A DNA stretch of 64,000 bases from Anaerolineaceae bacterium (GCA_002702705.1 PABH01000033.1:1-64000); one strand, 5' to 3'; positions 1 through 9,029 are shown, counted from the first letter of the stretch. A program made the numbers and translations. The notes: generated by a model from the letters alone, not told the origin.

Positions 1-89
1 AACCGAGATAAATACTTGCTTAAGCGGCTCGTATTCTTTCCAGATTAATTGGTTTAACTCGGATCTTCCCCCCAAAAATCTCGGTTTTG
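1..89. repeat. Intergenic repeat, copy 1 (89 bp)
   Basis: Direct repeat with the copy at 242-330; I count 6 mismatches in 89 positions. The unit has short terminal inverted repeats: AACCGAGAT at 1-9 and ATCTCGGTT at 78-86. A second, imperfect arm at 53-62 (TTTAACTCGG) is also complementary to 3-12, so two foldings compete. It may extend left of the window. No coding potential is visible. It could be a non-autonomous mobile repeat or a duplicated regulatory element. Confidence 0.8.
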
Positions 90-241
90 AAAGTCTACCT
101 GACCTCGAGGTTTTTGAATTTGAGGATGGTTGTTTGCAAAGTTGGGAAAAGGAAAAGAAAAGATTCTTGGGAAGGATCATCTCGAGGTCTGCTTTTTTTC
201 TATTGAGTAATCCTTAATTTCAAGAGGAAAAACAGAGCAAA

Positions 242-330
242 AACCGAGATAAATACTTGCTTAAGCGGCTCATATTATTTCCGGATTAATTGGTTTAACT
301 CGGGTCTTCCCCCCGAAAATCTCGATTTTG
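242..330. repeat. Intergenic repeat, copy 2 (89 bp)
   Basis: Second copy of the repeat at 1-89. One substitution (G to A at 325) breaks a pair of its terminal inverted repeat. Its right end instead forms a strong hairpin with following bases: CTTCCCCCC at 306-314 plus AAAATC at 316-321 pair with GATTTTGGGGGGAAG at 324-338, with one bulged G. The stretch between the copies (90-241) has no gene; it contains a 9-bp inverted repeat, GACCTCGAG at 101-109 with CTCGAGGTC at 181-189. Confidence 0.8.
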
Positions 331-366
331 GGGGGAAGCTTATTCCCTATATTCATTAAATGAGTA

Positions 367-372
367 TATAAT
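367..372 (+). promoter_or_regulatory. Candidate -10 box for the ABC importer operon
   Basis: TATAAT at 367-372 with no convincing -35. Transcription would begin near 379, after the ATG at 375, which argues that translation of the following gene starts at the downstream TTG. Inference only. Confidence 0.4.
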
Positions 373-413
373 AAATGAATAGTAATTTATACTTGATAAT
401 TTGGAGGTTTTAC

Positions 414-1607
414 TTGAATCGCCCGAAAAAATATTTTCCTTTGTTTGTTTTTATTGTATTGATCAGTTTGTTGGCTGCATGCGCCGCACCAGCCGTAAAC
501 ACGGTTACAGCACCCACTGCGGAACCGGCTGCTGTTGAACCAACGGCAGTCGAGCCGACCCAGGTTGAGCCTGCTACAGCAGAACCGACAGCCCCAGCGG
601 AAACAAGCGAGGTCGTATTAACGGATGTTGATGGTAACACGGTTACCCTACCGCAGCATCCACAGCGGATTGTAGTGGCTGGTAAAGCAACCCCGTACGT
701 TTTGGATACCTTGTATTTATTCCCGGATGCAGCTCAAAAATTAACTGCTTTGGAAGTGCGTGGATTTGATACCCAATCCTTCTTGAGTTTGGTAGACCCG
801 GATGTGGAAGTCAAAAACACAATCGAACGAGATGCAGGAGCGGAGCAAATTGCACCCTACGACCCGGATTTGGTAATCCTAAAGAATTTTTCCGTTGCCA
901 AAATGGCACCGCCATTAAATCAGATTGGTATTCCTGTTTTGGGGCTAAACCTTGAAACGCCGGAATTCTTTTACCAGGATATTCAATTAATTGGCCAGAT
1001 TTTGGATGATGAAATCCGTGCTGAGGAGATCATCAATTTTTACCAGCAGCATGTTACCACTGTAGAAGAGTTATTAGCGACCATAAACCAAGACCAAAAG
1101 CCCAGCGTATTGGTATTACAATACACCGAAGATGGCGGGGAAGTCGCTTTTAAAGTGCCCCCGGAAAATTACTTACAAACCATTCTGGTGGAAATGGCTG
1201 GCGGGGAACCGGTCTGGCTGGATGAAGTGGGCACTTCAGATAATTGGATGGTGGTTGGTTTAGAACAAATTGCGGCCTGGAATGCCGATATGGTGTTTGT
1301 GGTGCAGTATAATGGGGATTCAACAGAAGCTGCTCAAAAGATAACAGAGAACACAAATTGGCAGACCTTAGACGCAGTTAAAAATGAACAGATTTTTGGT
1401 TTTCCGGCAGATCATGCCAGTTGGGACCTGATTGATCCGCGTTGGATTTTGGGTTTACAGTGGTTAACGGAAACCATTAATCCTGAACTGCAAGATAATA
1501 TTGATTTACAACAAGAAGTGTTTAATTTCTATCAACAAATGTACCGCCTGTCAGAAACGCAAATTGAATCGGAAATATTACCAAAACTCAATGAACTTGG
1601 TTTTTAA
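414..1607 (+). CDS. ABC transporter substrate-binding lipoprotein (BtuF/FepB-like)
   Basis: Extracytoplasmic binding protein of a type II importer (iron chelate, cobalamin, haem or metal oxyanion class). I place the start at TTG 414, not ATG 375: GGAGG at 403-407 sits 6 nt upstream of the TTG, and a -10 box overlaps the ATG region. From this start the protein has 397 residues, a short basic N-terminus, a hydrophobic segment and a lipobox ending at Cys23 (LLAAC). Residues 24-65 form a low-complexity Pro/Thr/Glu/Ala spacer, then comes the periplasmic-binding fold. It is followed by a hairpin at 1649-1681 and then the permease and ATPase genes. The substrate cannot be read from sequence. Confidence 0.88.
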   Translation: MNRPKKYFPLFVFIVLISLLAACAAPAVNTVTAPTAEPAAVEPTAVEPTQVEPATAEPTAPAETSEVVLTDVDGNTVTLPQHPQRIVVAGKATPYVLDTLYLFPDAAQKLTALEVRGFDTQSFLSLVDPDVEVKNTIERDAGAEQIAPYDPDLVILKNFSVAKMAPPLNQIGIPVLGLNLETPEFFYQDIQLIGQILDDEIRAEEIINFYQQHVTTVEELLATINQDQKPSVLVLQYTEDGGEVAFKVPPENYLQTILVEMAGGEPVWLDEVGTSDNWMVVGLEQIAAWNADMVFVVQYNGDSTEAAQKITENTNWQTLDAVKNEQIFGFPADHASWDLIDPRWILGLQWLTETINPELQDNIDLQQEVFNFYQQMYRLSETQIESEILPKLNELGF

Positions 1608-1648
1608 TACGTGAAAGGATCAATCGGGAATTCCCGTCTGTAAGTAAG

Positions 1649-1681
1649 ATGCGGGGTTTATTGGCAAAATAAACCCCGCAT
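1649..1681 (+). terminator. Intra-operon hairpin after the binding-protein gene
   Basis: Perfect 14-bp stem: arms 1649-1662 (ATGCGGGGTTTATT) and 1668-1681, loop GGCAA, then TTTATT. It lies between the binding-protein and permease genes. It may be a partial terminator or 3'-end stabiliser that lets the lipoprotein be made in excess over the membrane parts. Confidence 0.75.
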
Positions 1682-1713
1682 TTATTCCAACGAGGTAAAT
1701 CCCATAACGCTCT

Positions 1714-2712
1714 ATGAGAGAAATGGAACAAGATCGAAAAAAATGGCTTTGGGGGTTGATTGGCCTGTTTTTGTTTGTACTGGTTTTATCTTTGTTTGTG
1801 GGACGGTATCCAAAACCCTACTGGCTGCCGATTCAAACCCTGCTGGAAGATGACCTGGCACAGCGGTTGGTGTTTAACCTACGTTTACCCCGCATCTTAA
1901 CAGCGGCCTTATTGGGGGCAACGCTGGCAGCTTGCGGCACCGTTTTACAGATGATTTTCCGTAACCCGATTGTGGAACCAGGTTTTTTGGGTGTTTCCCA
2001 GGGTGCGGCTTTTGGCGCAGCAGTAGCCATTTTATGGCTGGGCGGCAGCCAACTGATGGTGGAGGTTTCGGCCACCTTGTTTGCATTGTTAGGCCTGGCC
2101 TTATCTTTTTTGTTTGCCCGATCTTTACGGTTTGGCGGCTGGGTTTTACGCTTGATCCTCTCAGGGATTGTGGTTTCGGCTTTGTTTTCCTCCGGGATGG
2201 GTATCTTAAAATATCTAGCGGATCCATTAACCCAGCTGCAAGAGATTACCTTTTGGCTGTTGGGCGGTTTGTGGAGTATTACCTGGCAGGAATTGTTGTA
2301 TATTTTACCGGTGGTTTTGCTGGGCTTGTTGATTGTGTACTTAATGCGCTGGCGGTTAAATGTGCTCTCCTTGGGCCAGGACACAGCGTTTTCATTGGGC
2401 GCAGAGACCACCCGTGAACGATTTTTGCTGTTGGTTGCAGCAGTTTCAGCCACAGCGGTGGTAACGGCAGTCAGTGGAATTGTGGGCTGGGTGGGCTTGA
2501 TTGTGCCCCAAATTGCCCGGCAGATATTTGGTCCAAATGGACAATATGCGGTGCCAGGATCCATGTTAATTGGTGCAGTTTTTGGCATTTTGTGTGATGA
2601 TATCGCCCGTACCTTACTGGCTGGAGAAATCCCCCTGGGCATCCTGACCTCCTTTTTGGGTGCATTTATTTTTATTCTTATTATGAACCGCTCCCGGGTG
2701 AAATTACGATGA
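1714..2712 (+). CDS. ABC transporter permease, FecCD/BtuC family
   Basis: Membrane subunit of the type II importer, 332 residues, the usual size for FecCD/BtuC proteins, with about nine or ten hydrophobic helices. The family motif is seen at residues 57-60 (RLPR) followed by a Gly/Ala-rich stretch and RNP at 83-85. An alternative start is the ATG at 1723; no strong ribosome site separates the two. Its stop overlaps the next start in ATGA, so it is translationally coupled to the ATPase. The partner binding protein lies upstream across a hairpin. Confidence 0.92.
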   Translation: MREMEQDRKKWLWGLIGLFLFVLVLSLFVGRYPKPYWLPIQTLLEDDLAQRLVFNLRLPRILTAALLGATLAACGTVLQMIFRNPIVEPGFLGVSQGAAFGAAVAILWLGGSQLMVEVSATLFALLGLALSFLFARSLRFGGWVLRLILSGIVVSALFSSGMGILKYLADPLTQLQEITFWLLGGLWSITWQELLYILPVVLLGLLIVYLMRWRLNVLSLGQDTAFSLGAETTRERFLLLVAAVSATAVVTAVSGIVGWVGLIVPQIARQIFGPNGQYAVPGSMLIGAVFGILCDDIARTLLAGEIPLGILTSFLGAFIFILIMNRSRVKLR

Positions 2713-3521
2713 AATCGAACAATATCATCTCACTCAAGAATTTAAAATTTAGTTATGAATCGGGTAAAGTTATCTTAAACGACCTTTCCCTGGAAATAAA
2801 AACCGGCGCGATCACGGCCATTTTGGGCCCGAACGGTACCGGAAAAACGACACTTTTACATACGATTTTGGGATTATTACCTTTTGATACGGGACAAATT
2901 GATATTGTCGAAAAACCGATTGCGGCGTATTCTCGTAAAGAACTCTCCCAGTTGATCGCTTTGGTGCCGCAGTCCGAAACGGTACCTTTTAATTTCTCGG
3001 TAGTGGAATATGTGCTTCTCGGCCGCACACCACAGCTTGGGTTTTTGGATTTACCGGGTGAAGCAGACTGGCTGGAAGTGGAAACGACCTTAAAGCGGCT
3101 GGATTTATGGGGTCTGCGAAACCGGGCTGTGAATGAGTTAAGCGGGGGAGAACAGCAAATGGTTGTTTTGGCACGTGCATTGGTGCAAAAGCCAAAGATT
3201 TTATTATTGGATGAGCCAACTTCCCACCTGGATTTGGGCAACAAAGGACGTTTATTAAACATCCTGACCCAGCTGGCTGAATCCGGTGTAACCATCGTTT
3301 TTACTACTCATGACCCCGACTCAGCGGCTATGATTGCGGATGAGATTATTCTGATTAAGTTTGGGCAGGTATTGGACGCGGGTAAAATGGAAACCGTGTT
3401 TACCTCCGAAAAATTATCCGATGTGTATCAGACCGGTGTGACCGTACAAAAAATTAATGGCCGTTATATTACCATTTTAAATAATGGACGTTTTGATCAA
3501 GCCATAAGGGAAAATGAATGA
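2709..3521 (+). CDS. ABC transporter ATP-binding protein (FepC/BtuD-like)
   Basis: Energises the FecCD-type permease just upstream. 270 residues. Walker A GPNGTGKTT at 40-48, Q-loop near 88, signature LSGGEQQ at 144-150, Walker B ILLLDEP at 164-170 and switch His201. Its 4-nt ATGA overlaps on both sides (with the permease and with the methyltransferase) show a tightly coupled operon. The C-terminal 50 residues are the usual regulatory tail of this subfamily. Confidence 0.94.
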   Translation: MKSNNIISLKNLKFSYESGKVILNDLSLEIKTGAITAILGPNGTGKTTLLHTILGLLPFDTGQIDIVEKPIAAYSRKELSQLIALVPQSETVPFNFSVVEYVLLGRTPQLGFLDLPGEADWLEVETTLKRLDLWGLRNRAVNELSGGEQQMVVLARALVQKPKILLLDEPTSHLDLGNKGRLLNILTQLAESGVTIVFTTHDPDSAAMIADEIILIKFGQVLDAGKMETVFTSEKLSDVYQTGVTVQKINGRYITILNNGRFDQAIRENE

Positions 3522-4084
3522 CAAAATCAGATGCCGAGAAGTGGAATCAACGGTACCAATCTGCAGGTCATAATTTATCAAAACCAAGGCCTTTTTTAGC
3601 AGAACAGATTGGACGATTACCCAAAAACGGTTTGGGGTTGGATGTCGCGATGGGCTTAGGCCATAATGCCGATTTGTTAAGCCGGCATGGTCTGACAATG
3701 ATAGGGGTGGATATTTCTGAACGTGCATTATATAAAGTGCGGTACGCTTACCCGGCGGTGCAGCCGGTTTTATGTGATCTGCCGGAAATTAACTTTGCAC
3801 CAGTTTCCTTTGATGTTATCTTGAACTTCTGGTTTTTAGAACGGGATTTATTCCCCGCTTATCACAAATGGTTAAAGCCGGGTGGTTTTTTGTTTTTTGA
3901 AACCATGCGCCAAAACCAGGAAGAGCAGACATCTCAAATCAATCCGGGCTATTTTTTAAAACCGGGTGAATTATTACAGGTTTTTGGAGACTGGAACATT
4001 TTGATTTATGATGAAAACGTAGAAGCCCGTGTACGCGGAGAAGATAAACTGGCCGTTCAGCTTCTGGTTCAAAAACCGTTCTAA
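3518..4084 (+). CDS. Class I SAM-dependent methyltransferase
   Basis: 188 residues, single Rossmann-type methyltransferase domain. Motif I is seen at about 42-50 (DVAMGLGHN) and the acidic end of strand 2 at GVDIS. It resembles small TehB/UbiE-like methyltransferases, but the substrate cannot be told. The gene overlaps the ATPase stop by 4 nt, so it is made together with the importer, which suggests that it acts on or responds to the imported compound or metalloid. That link is inference. Confidence 0.8.
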   Translation: MTKSDAEKWNQRYQSAGHNLSKPRPFLAEQIGRLPKNGLGLDVAMGLGHNADLLSRHGLTMIGVDISERALYKVRYAYPAVQPVLCDLPEINFAPVSFDVILNFWFLERDLFPAYHKWLKPGGFLFFETMRQNQEEQTSQINPGYFLKPGELLQVFGDWNILIYDENVEARVRGEDKLAVQLLVQKPF

Positions 4085-4110
4085 CATGTTCTGAGGATTG
4101 TAGGTGAAAT

Positions 4111-5148
4111 ATGCGAGAAATTCTTGATGAAGTGAATTCGTGGTTTAAAGCAGGAAAACAAGTCGCGTTGGCAACCGTGGTCAAAATTTACGGTTCTGCC
4201 CCGCGGGGCTTGGGTGCAAAAATGGCGGTTAATGAAGATGGCGCCATGGTTGGTTCCGTCAGCGGTGGCTGTGTGGAAGGGGCTGTCATTTCCGAAGCAC
4301 TGGATGTGCTTCAAAAACAAGAGGCGCGATTATTACATTACGGCATCACCAATGATATGGCATTTAGTGTCGGGTTAGCCTGCGGGGGTGAGATTGAAGT
4401 ATTTGTTGAACCGCTTAATCAAGCTGTTTTTGAACAAATTTATGCAGATTTAAAAAGCCAAACCATGACCGCATTGGTGAAAGTGATTCAAGGCGCAGCA
4501 ATTGGCGCAGCCATTCAAGTGTATCCACAAAGTAAGCGTGGACCGGAAGGTGTCTCATATTTGGGTGATTTTCCGGCGGATTTGGTAGAACCAGCCTTAA
4601 AACAGGTTCAAACCTTATTTACTAATCAGCAAAATGCACGGCTTGAAACAGGCGAAGCAGAATTGTTTTATGATGTCCTCCCACCGGAACCCAAACTGGT
4701 AATTATTGGGGCGGTGCATATCGCTATTCCTCTGGTGACGTTTGCCAAAGCATTGGGTTTTCAAACCATTGTGGTTGATCCGCGCAAAGCCTTTGCGAGC
4801 GAAGAACGTTTTCCGCATGTGGATGTTTTGGCCCGGGTCTGGCCGCAGGAATACCTGGAAACTCAACTTCCTGATGAGGGTACTTATGTGGTGACGGTTT
4901 CCCATGATGAAAAACTGGATGTTCCCGCCTTAACCCTGGCTTGTAACAGCAAAGCCCATTATATTGGTGCGCTCGGCTCTAAAAAAACCTTCGCCGGGTA
5001 CCGCCAGCAAATATTAGATAACGGTGTAACAGAAGAAGCCGCCGCGCGTATTCATTCGCCCATCGGGTTGGATATTGGCGCACGCGGTCCGGAAGAAATT
5101 GCCCTGGCGATCATCGCGGAAGTTGTGAAAACAAGGACCGGAAAATAA
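4111..5148 (+). CDS. xdhC: XdhC/CoxI-family protein
   Basis: XdhC-type proteins bind molybdenum cofactor and help mature xanthine dehydrogenase-like enzymes. 345 residues. The N-terminal XdhC domain has the family SGGC motif at 51-54, and the C-terminal Rossmann domain starts at about 196 with IIGAVHIA, where most homologues have a Gly-rich GAGHV. A fair ribosome site (AGGTGA) precedes the ATG. It lies 26 nt after the methyltransferase in the importer operon. No xanthine or CO dehydrogenase gene is in the window, so its client is elsewhere. The context makes a molybdate-type importer possible. Confidence 0.85.
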   Translation: MREILDEVNSWFKAGKQVALATVVKIYGSAPRGLGAKMAVNEDGAMVGSVSGGCVEGAVISEALDVLQKQEARLLHYGITNDMAFSVGLACGGEIEVFVEPLNQAVFEQIYADLKSQTMTALVKVIQGAAIGAAIQVYPQSKRGPEGVSYLGDFPADLVEPALKQVQTLFTNQQNARLETGEAELFYDVLPPEPKLVIIGAVHIAIPLVTFAKALGFQTIVVDPRKAFASEERFPHVDVLARVWPQEYLETQLPDEGTYVVTVSHDEKLDVPALTLACNSKAHYIGALGSKKTFAGYRQQILDNGVTEEAAARIHSPIGLDIGARGPEEIALAIIAEVVKTRTGK

Positions 5149-5185
5149 CAATAACTCTTTTTTTTCAAAAACAAAGGAATATCGA

Positions 5186-6034
5186 TTGGAAGAATCCTTC
5201 AATGAACATATGCTCAACCAAGTCCTGGCTTATTATGGCCGGGGAGCGGAAAAAGAACGTTTATATTATGGCATTGGGCAGCTGGAATTTGCCCGATCCA
5301 AAGAAATCATAAAACGGTATTTACCACAAAAACCGGCTGTCATTTATGATATTGGGGGTGGGACAGGTGTTTATGCTTTTTGGTTGGCAGCGATGGGATA
5401 CAGCGTTCATTTAATGGACATTACCCCGGAAAATATACAAATTGCCGAAATGTATGCAAACAGTTCAGGTATTCATTTGGCAGATTATCAGGTCACGGAC
5501 AGCAGAAAATTATCTCAACCGGATCAATCCTGTGATATGGTGCTGTTGATGGGCCCTTTGTACCATCTGCCTGAAAAGTTAGACCGGATAAACACATTAA
5601 AAGAAGCATTAAGGGTGTTACGGCCTGGTGGGTACGTTTTGGCTGCAACCATTTCCCGTTTTGCCAACCTTTTGTATGGTTTGTCCGTTTATGGCAATCC
5701 GTCTGATTATTTGGAACAGGAAGCCTTTCAAACCATGGTTCAAAAAGAATTACAAGACGGGCAGCATATTCGTCCGGAAGCGTATCCGGCATTTTTAGCC
5801 AGGGGGTATTTTCACCTGCCGGATGAAATCGCCGCAGAGATTACCGAAGCCGGATTCCAGTGTGAACAGGTCTTGGCAGTAGAGGGACCAGCCTGGATGG
5901 TGCCGGATTTTTCTGCCTTATGGCAGGTGCCCCAAAAACGTGAAACCCTGATGAATGTAACCCGCAGTGTGGAAACCCAGCCCAATTTGTTTGGAACAAG
6001 TCCCCATCTTTTAACGGTTGGGAAGAAGGTATAG
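5186..6034 (+). CDS. SAM-dependent methyltransferase, UbiE/COQ5-like
   Basis: 282 residues from a TTG start with AAAGGA at 5173-5178, 7 nt upstream; the next in-frame Met is codon 9. Motif I DIGGGTG at 55-61, the Asp of strand 2 in LMDITP, and the post-motif PGG in VLRPGGY identify a class I methyltransferase. A C-terminal third of about 100 residues is specific to this protein. It is 37 nt downstream of the XdhC gene and probably in the same transcript. The substrate is unknown. Confidence 0.8.
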   Translation: MEESFNEHMLNQVLAYYGRGAEKERLYYGIGQLEFARSKEIIKRYLPQKPAVIYDIGGGTGVYAFWLAAMGYSVHLMDITPENIQIAEMYANSSGIHLADYQVTDSRKLSQPDQSCDMVLLMGPLYHLPEKLDRINTLKEALRVLRPGGYVLAATISRFANLLYGLSVYGNPSDYLEQEAFQTMVQKELQDGQHIRPEAYPAFLARGYFHLPDEIAAEITEAGFQCEQVLAVEGPAWMVPDFSALWQVPQKRETLMNVTRSVETQPNLFGTSPHLLTVGKKV

Positions 6035-6183
6035 TTTGTTAGTATGGTTGATTTTTGAAACCAGCTATACTTTATATACTGTCTTACTCAAATTTTTGGT
6101 ATTAGAAAACAAGGGATAAATTTTCTTGGTGTTAAGGCTTCAAAATTTGTAAGAGGTTATTCATATCGGAGTAGGATTTATTA

Positions 6184-7098
6184 ATGAATAAATTTGATGT
6201 GTATGCCTATGGGGTCATTTCTTCGAGCACGCTCCACCTCCTGAGTCAACCATTTCCCAAACCGGATGAGTATGCAGAAATAAAACAAACCCATTTTATG
6301 ACTGGGGGAGAAGCGTTAAATTCGGCTATTGTCCTCAGCCGTTTGGGGTTACGGGTACAGCTGGACGGAAACTGGATTGGGGATACTCCGGATGGGAAAC
6401 GCTTGCTGGTAACAATCCAAAAATACTTTATTGATACCCAGCGCTTAAAGGTCAAGAAAGGTTTTGCAGGGGTGCAGGAAATTGTTTTTTCAGATGAGCA
6501 AAGCCGGACTATATTTGGTAATTACATCGATTTATTATCAACGACGCGTAAGTGGAATATTCCCAAAAAAACCGATCTTAAAAATGCACGCATTATATGT
6601 ATCGATCCGCCGTTTTTATCCGAAAGTGAGCTGGCAGGAAAATATGCGGTCGATTTGGGGAAACCTTTTGTGTCGATTGATTGTCCCTATGACCATATAT
6701 TATCGAATGCTGCCGATGTTGTTATCATATCCGGGGAATTTCGGAAACGAGAATATCCACAGGTAGAAATTTCTGAACTTTTTTCCAAATACCAATCCCT
6801 CGCACAGGGATTGGTTGTGTTTACGGTGGGTGATAGAGATATCTTGTATGGCAGAAAGGGTATGCCGATCAAACGGTTCAAACCATACCAGGTGAAGGTA
6901 GTGGATAGTGCCGGGGCAGGGGATTCATTTCGTGCCGGAGTGATTTACGGTATGTTACATGAATGGCCTGATGAAAAAATAATCCAGTATGCCTCAGCAG
7001 TAGCGGGTTTAGTGTGTGAGCGTTTTCCAGGCGTGCTTAACAGTCCCTCACACGTTGAAGTAGAACAATTTATAAAAAACAAGGGTAAAGACCAATAA
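6184..7098 (+). CDS. PfkB-family carbohydrate kinase
   Basis: Ribokinase-fold sugar or nucleoside kinase, 304 residues, the normal size. The N-terminal substrate side has the TGGEALN glycine motif, and the second PfkB signature DSAGAGDS is at 241-248 with catalytic Asp247. The specificity (ribose, fructose, ketodeoxygluconate, adenosine) cannot be decided. It stands 149 nt after the methyltransferase and is the last gene of the plus-strand block, ended by the hairpin at 7151-7193. Confidence 0.85.
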   Translation: MNKFDVYAYGVISSSTLHLLSQPFPKPDEYAEIKQTHFMTGGEALNSAIVLSRLGLRVQLDGNWIGDTPDGKRLLVTIQKYFIDTQRLKVKKGFAGVQEIVFSDEQSRTIFGNYIDLLSTTRKWNIPKKTDLKNARIICIDPPFLSESELAGKYAVDLGKPFVSIDCPYDHILSNAADVVIISGEFRKREYPQVEISELFSKYQSLAQGLVVFTVGDRDILYGRKGMPIKRFKPYQVKVVDSAGAGDSFRAGVIYGMLHEWPDEKIIQYASAVAGLVCERFPGVLNSPSHVEVEQFIKNKGKDQ

Positions 7099-7150
7099 AC
7101 ACAATCTGTGCAAATGGCCAAGAACCATGAATAATGGATCGTAACAAATC

Positions 7151-7193
7151 AAATCGGGAAATTGAATTTTAAGTTTTTTCAATTTCCCGATTT
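7151..7193. terminator. Bidirectional terminator
   Basis: Perfect 16-bp stem, AAATCGGGAAATTGAA at 7151-7166 with its complement at 7178-7193, loop 11 nt, A/T-rich on both sides. It lies between convergent genes (PfkB kinase and nitroreductase). Confidence 0.85.
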
Positions 7194-7210
7194 CTACTTT
7201 AATATCGTTT

Positions 7211-7246
7211 GCTAATCCAGTGTCACATCCTGATTACTGGATTAGC
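7211..7246. repeat. Second inverted repeat between convergent genes
   Basis: GCTAATCCAGT at 7211-7221 pairs with ACTGGATTAGC at 7236-7246 across a 14-nt loop. It sits 22 nt after the stop of the minus-strand nitroreductase and may be that gene's own terminator or a backup. Confidence 0.6.
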
Positions 7247-7268
7247 AACTGGTTAACAATGACCTGAT

Positions 7269-8390
7269 TTAAAACAGAACTTGTTCAACGGGTCGGCGGA
7301 GAGAACGCGGCATCGTTTCTGCATAACCGAATCGTACTAACAGTTGTGGGAGAGCTGTTCCCAAACCGATTGCGTTTTGAAATTGTGAACGTAAGTCCGT
7401 TACTTCAATGGGCTGATTCAAAAATGCCGATTTGATATCCAGGGTTGTCAATGTGAGCGCAAGGCGTTCATATACCTGTCCTGTCCGTACCCAGGCTGAT
7501 TTGTTTTCCAATTCTGAAGCAATTACAACGGCGCCAGCAGAACTCCGTAATTTTTTCGCATCAAGATCTGCTTGTTGTTCGGGTTTGGTGCTGGCGACAA
7601 ACAAACGCCCAAGCCAGTCTGGTACGGCTGGATTTCCCGAACACACAGAATATAAGCCGTCGTTTGTTGCCAGCGCTTCTTTTTTGTTAAAACGCAGCCA
7701 GTAAATCAATTCGTCAATAAAAGCGTCGTCAGCATACTGGTTGAGATTACCTTGATAAACATAATCCTCAACCTTTTCTAAATCGGTTGGATTTGTGACA
7801 AAATGCAGTTTCACACCTGGTTCAAGCGGTAATCCTTGTACCAGATCAAGATCGTTCTTTTTTATGGCCTGACCATCAAATTCTGAGCGGGTGTTTTGGC
7901 GTACCGGGATCGCATCAAATAAGGGGTTCTTTTGCGGTGTATCATTTGACAGCCTAATATGGATAAAATCTGATTCATCAGGGTAGGTTACTTCGGGGAT
8001 ATAACCTGCAGCATACGCTGATACTAATAAATTCTCCAATGCACAACCAAGGCTAATCCACAGCTCACGGTCATTGGGATCTACCACCGGTAAATTCCGG
8101 GAATAATCCGGATGAATTTCGATTCCATCTTCTTTGACGGCGAATTTCCAGGGTTGGGTGTTATGCCCGTTTGCAGCCAGGGTGGCATAACGAACCATTT
8201 CGAGTATTTGTGCTGGTTTTGCAGTGTTTTGCAGAAATGGTTTTGAGATGGCAGCAGTCTGCTTCTCATAATCTACCCAAGGGGCATAGGTATCCAGGAG
8301 AAAACCGCCGCCAGCAGCAGCGCCAGCTACTCCAAGAAGTTTTATAAAATCTCTACGACTTAGATTCAATCTATCTTTATTTGCGTTCAT
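7269..8390 (-). CDS. Tat-exported Acg-family nitroreductase-like oxidoreductase
   Basis: 373 residues. The N-terminus has a twin-arginine signal (SRRDFIK at 11-17) followed by an Ala/Gly-rich hydrophobic stretch, so the folded flavoprotein is probably exported outside the membrane. The body matches the Acg-type FMN-binding nitroreductase fold, with an N-terminal flavin-binding segment (ATLAANGHNTQPW) and a second half-domain. The reaction is unknown; members are linked to quinone or nitro-compound reduction or flavin sequestration. It lies 32 nt after a TetR regulator on the same strand and is probably controlled by it. Confidence 0.85.
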   Translation of the reverse strand: MNANKDRLNLSRRDFIKLLGVAGAAAGGGFLLDTYAPWVDYEKQTAAISKPFLQNTAKPAQILEMVRYATLAANGHNTQPWKFAVKEDGIEIHPDYSRNLPVVDPNDRELWISLGCALENLLVSAYAAGYIPEVTYPDESDFIHIRLSNDTPQKNPLFDAIPVRQNTRSEFDGQAIKKNDLDLVQGLPLEPGVKLHFVTNPTDLEKVEDYVYQGNLNQYADDAFIDELIYWLRFNKKEALATNDGLYSVCSGNPAVPDWLGRLFVASTKPEQQADLDAKKLRSSAGAVVIASELENKSAWVRTGQVYERLALTLTTLDIKSAFLNQPIEVTDLRSQFQNAIGLGTALPQLLVRFGYAETMPRSLRRPVEQVLF

Positions 8391-8422
8391 GACTTGATCC
8401 TTAATAAAAACAGTTAATTATT

Positions 8423-9001
8423 TCAAACACGATAGGGATGCAAAACTTTCAATACAAGTTCGGCACCATTTTCAAAATCACGATATTCCACGACCTGACC
8501 CATTGATTCCAGGTGAACCAGATAGTTATTGGCAACGATCCACATAATGGTAAGCACATCATCCAGCTTTACATCCGGTTCCGGAAAATAGAATGCTCCC
8601 TCATTTTCAGCCTGGCGAAGGAAATTTTGTTGCCGTTCAAACCGTTGTTTTATGATTTCTGTATGGCGTTCTAACAAAGCGGGATCGGCATTGATTAAGG
8701 CTACCGTTTCGCGATAAAAGAAGCGATATTCCCAAAGCAGTTCAAAATTATCTTCAATAAATCGCTTTAATGTTTCAATAGAGGTGCTTCGACTTTCTGC
8801 TCGATCATATGCTTTTTCCCATGAACTGATCATTTGTTCGTAAATCTCCCGGATAATATGGGCCTTATCCTTGTAGTGATAATATAGATTGCCGGAGCTG
8901 ATTCCAGCTTCCTCTGCAATCGTATTAGTTGAAATTTTGGCGGTGCCAGATTGGTTAAATAAGTTGGTTGCAGTTTGAAGAATTTGTAATTTTGTATCCA
9001 T
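8423..9001 (-). CDS. TetR-family transcriptional regulator
   Basis: 192 residues. An N-terminal helix-turn-helix at about 24-45 (ISTNTIAEEAGISSGNLYYH) is followed by the YYHYKDK boundary helix typical of TetR proteins, then an all-helical ligand domain with no recognisable specificity. It is first in a two-gene operon with the exported nitroreductase and probably represses itself and that gene. A matching inverted repeat lies just upstream at 9030-9055. Confidence 0.9.
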   Translation of the reverse strand: MDTKLQILQTATNLFNQSGTAKISTNTIAEEAGISSGNLYYHYKDKAHIIREIYEQMISSWEKAYDRAESRSTSIETLKRFIEDNFELLWEYRFFYRETVALINADPALLERHTEIIKQRFERQQNFLRQAENEGAFYFPEPDVKLDDVLTIMWIVANNYLVHLESMGQVVEYRDFENGAELVLKVLHPYRV

Positions 9002-9029
9002 TATAGCGTTCCATTAGTTTATATACTCT

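Noticed and set aside
1-339. CRISPR array
   Set aside because: Only two copies of an 89-bp unit with a 152-bp gap, no cas genes; the layout does not fit.
1833-2642. A 269-residue open frame on the minus strand opposite the FecCD permease gene
   Set aside because: It is a shadow of the strongly supported permease frame; it has no recognisable motif, no ribosome site and a composition typical of antisense frames.
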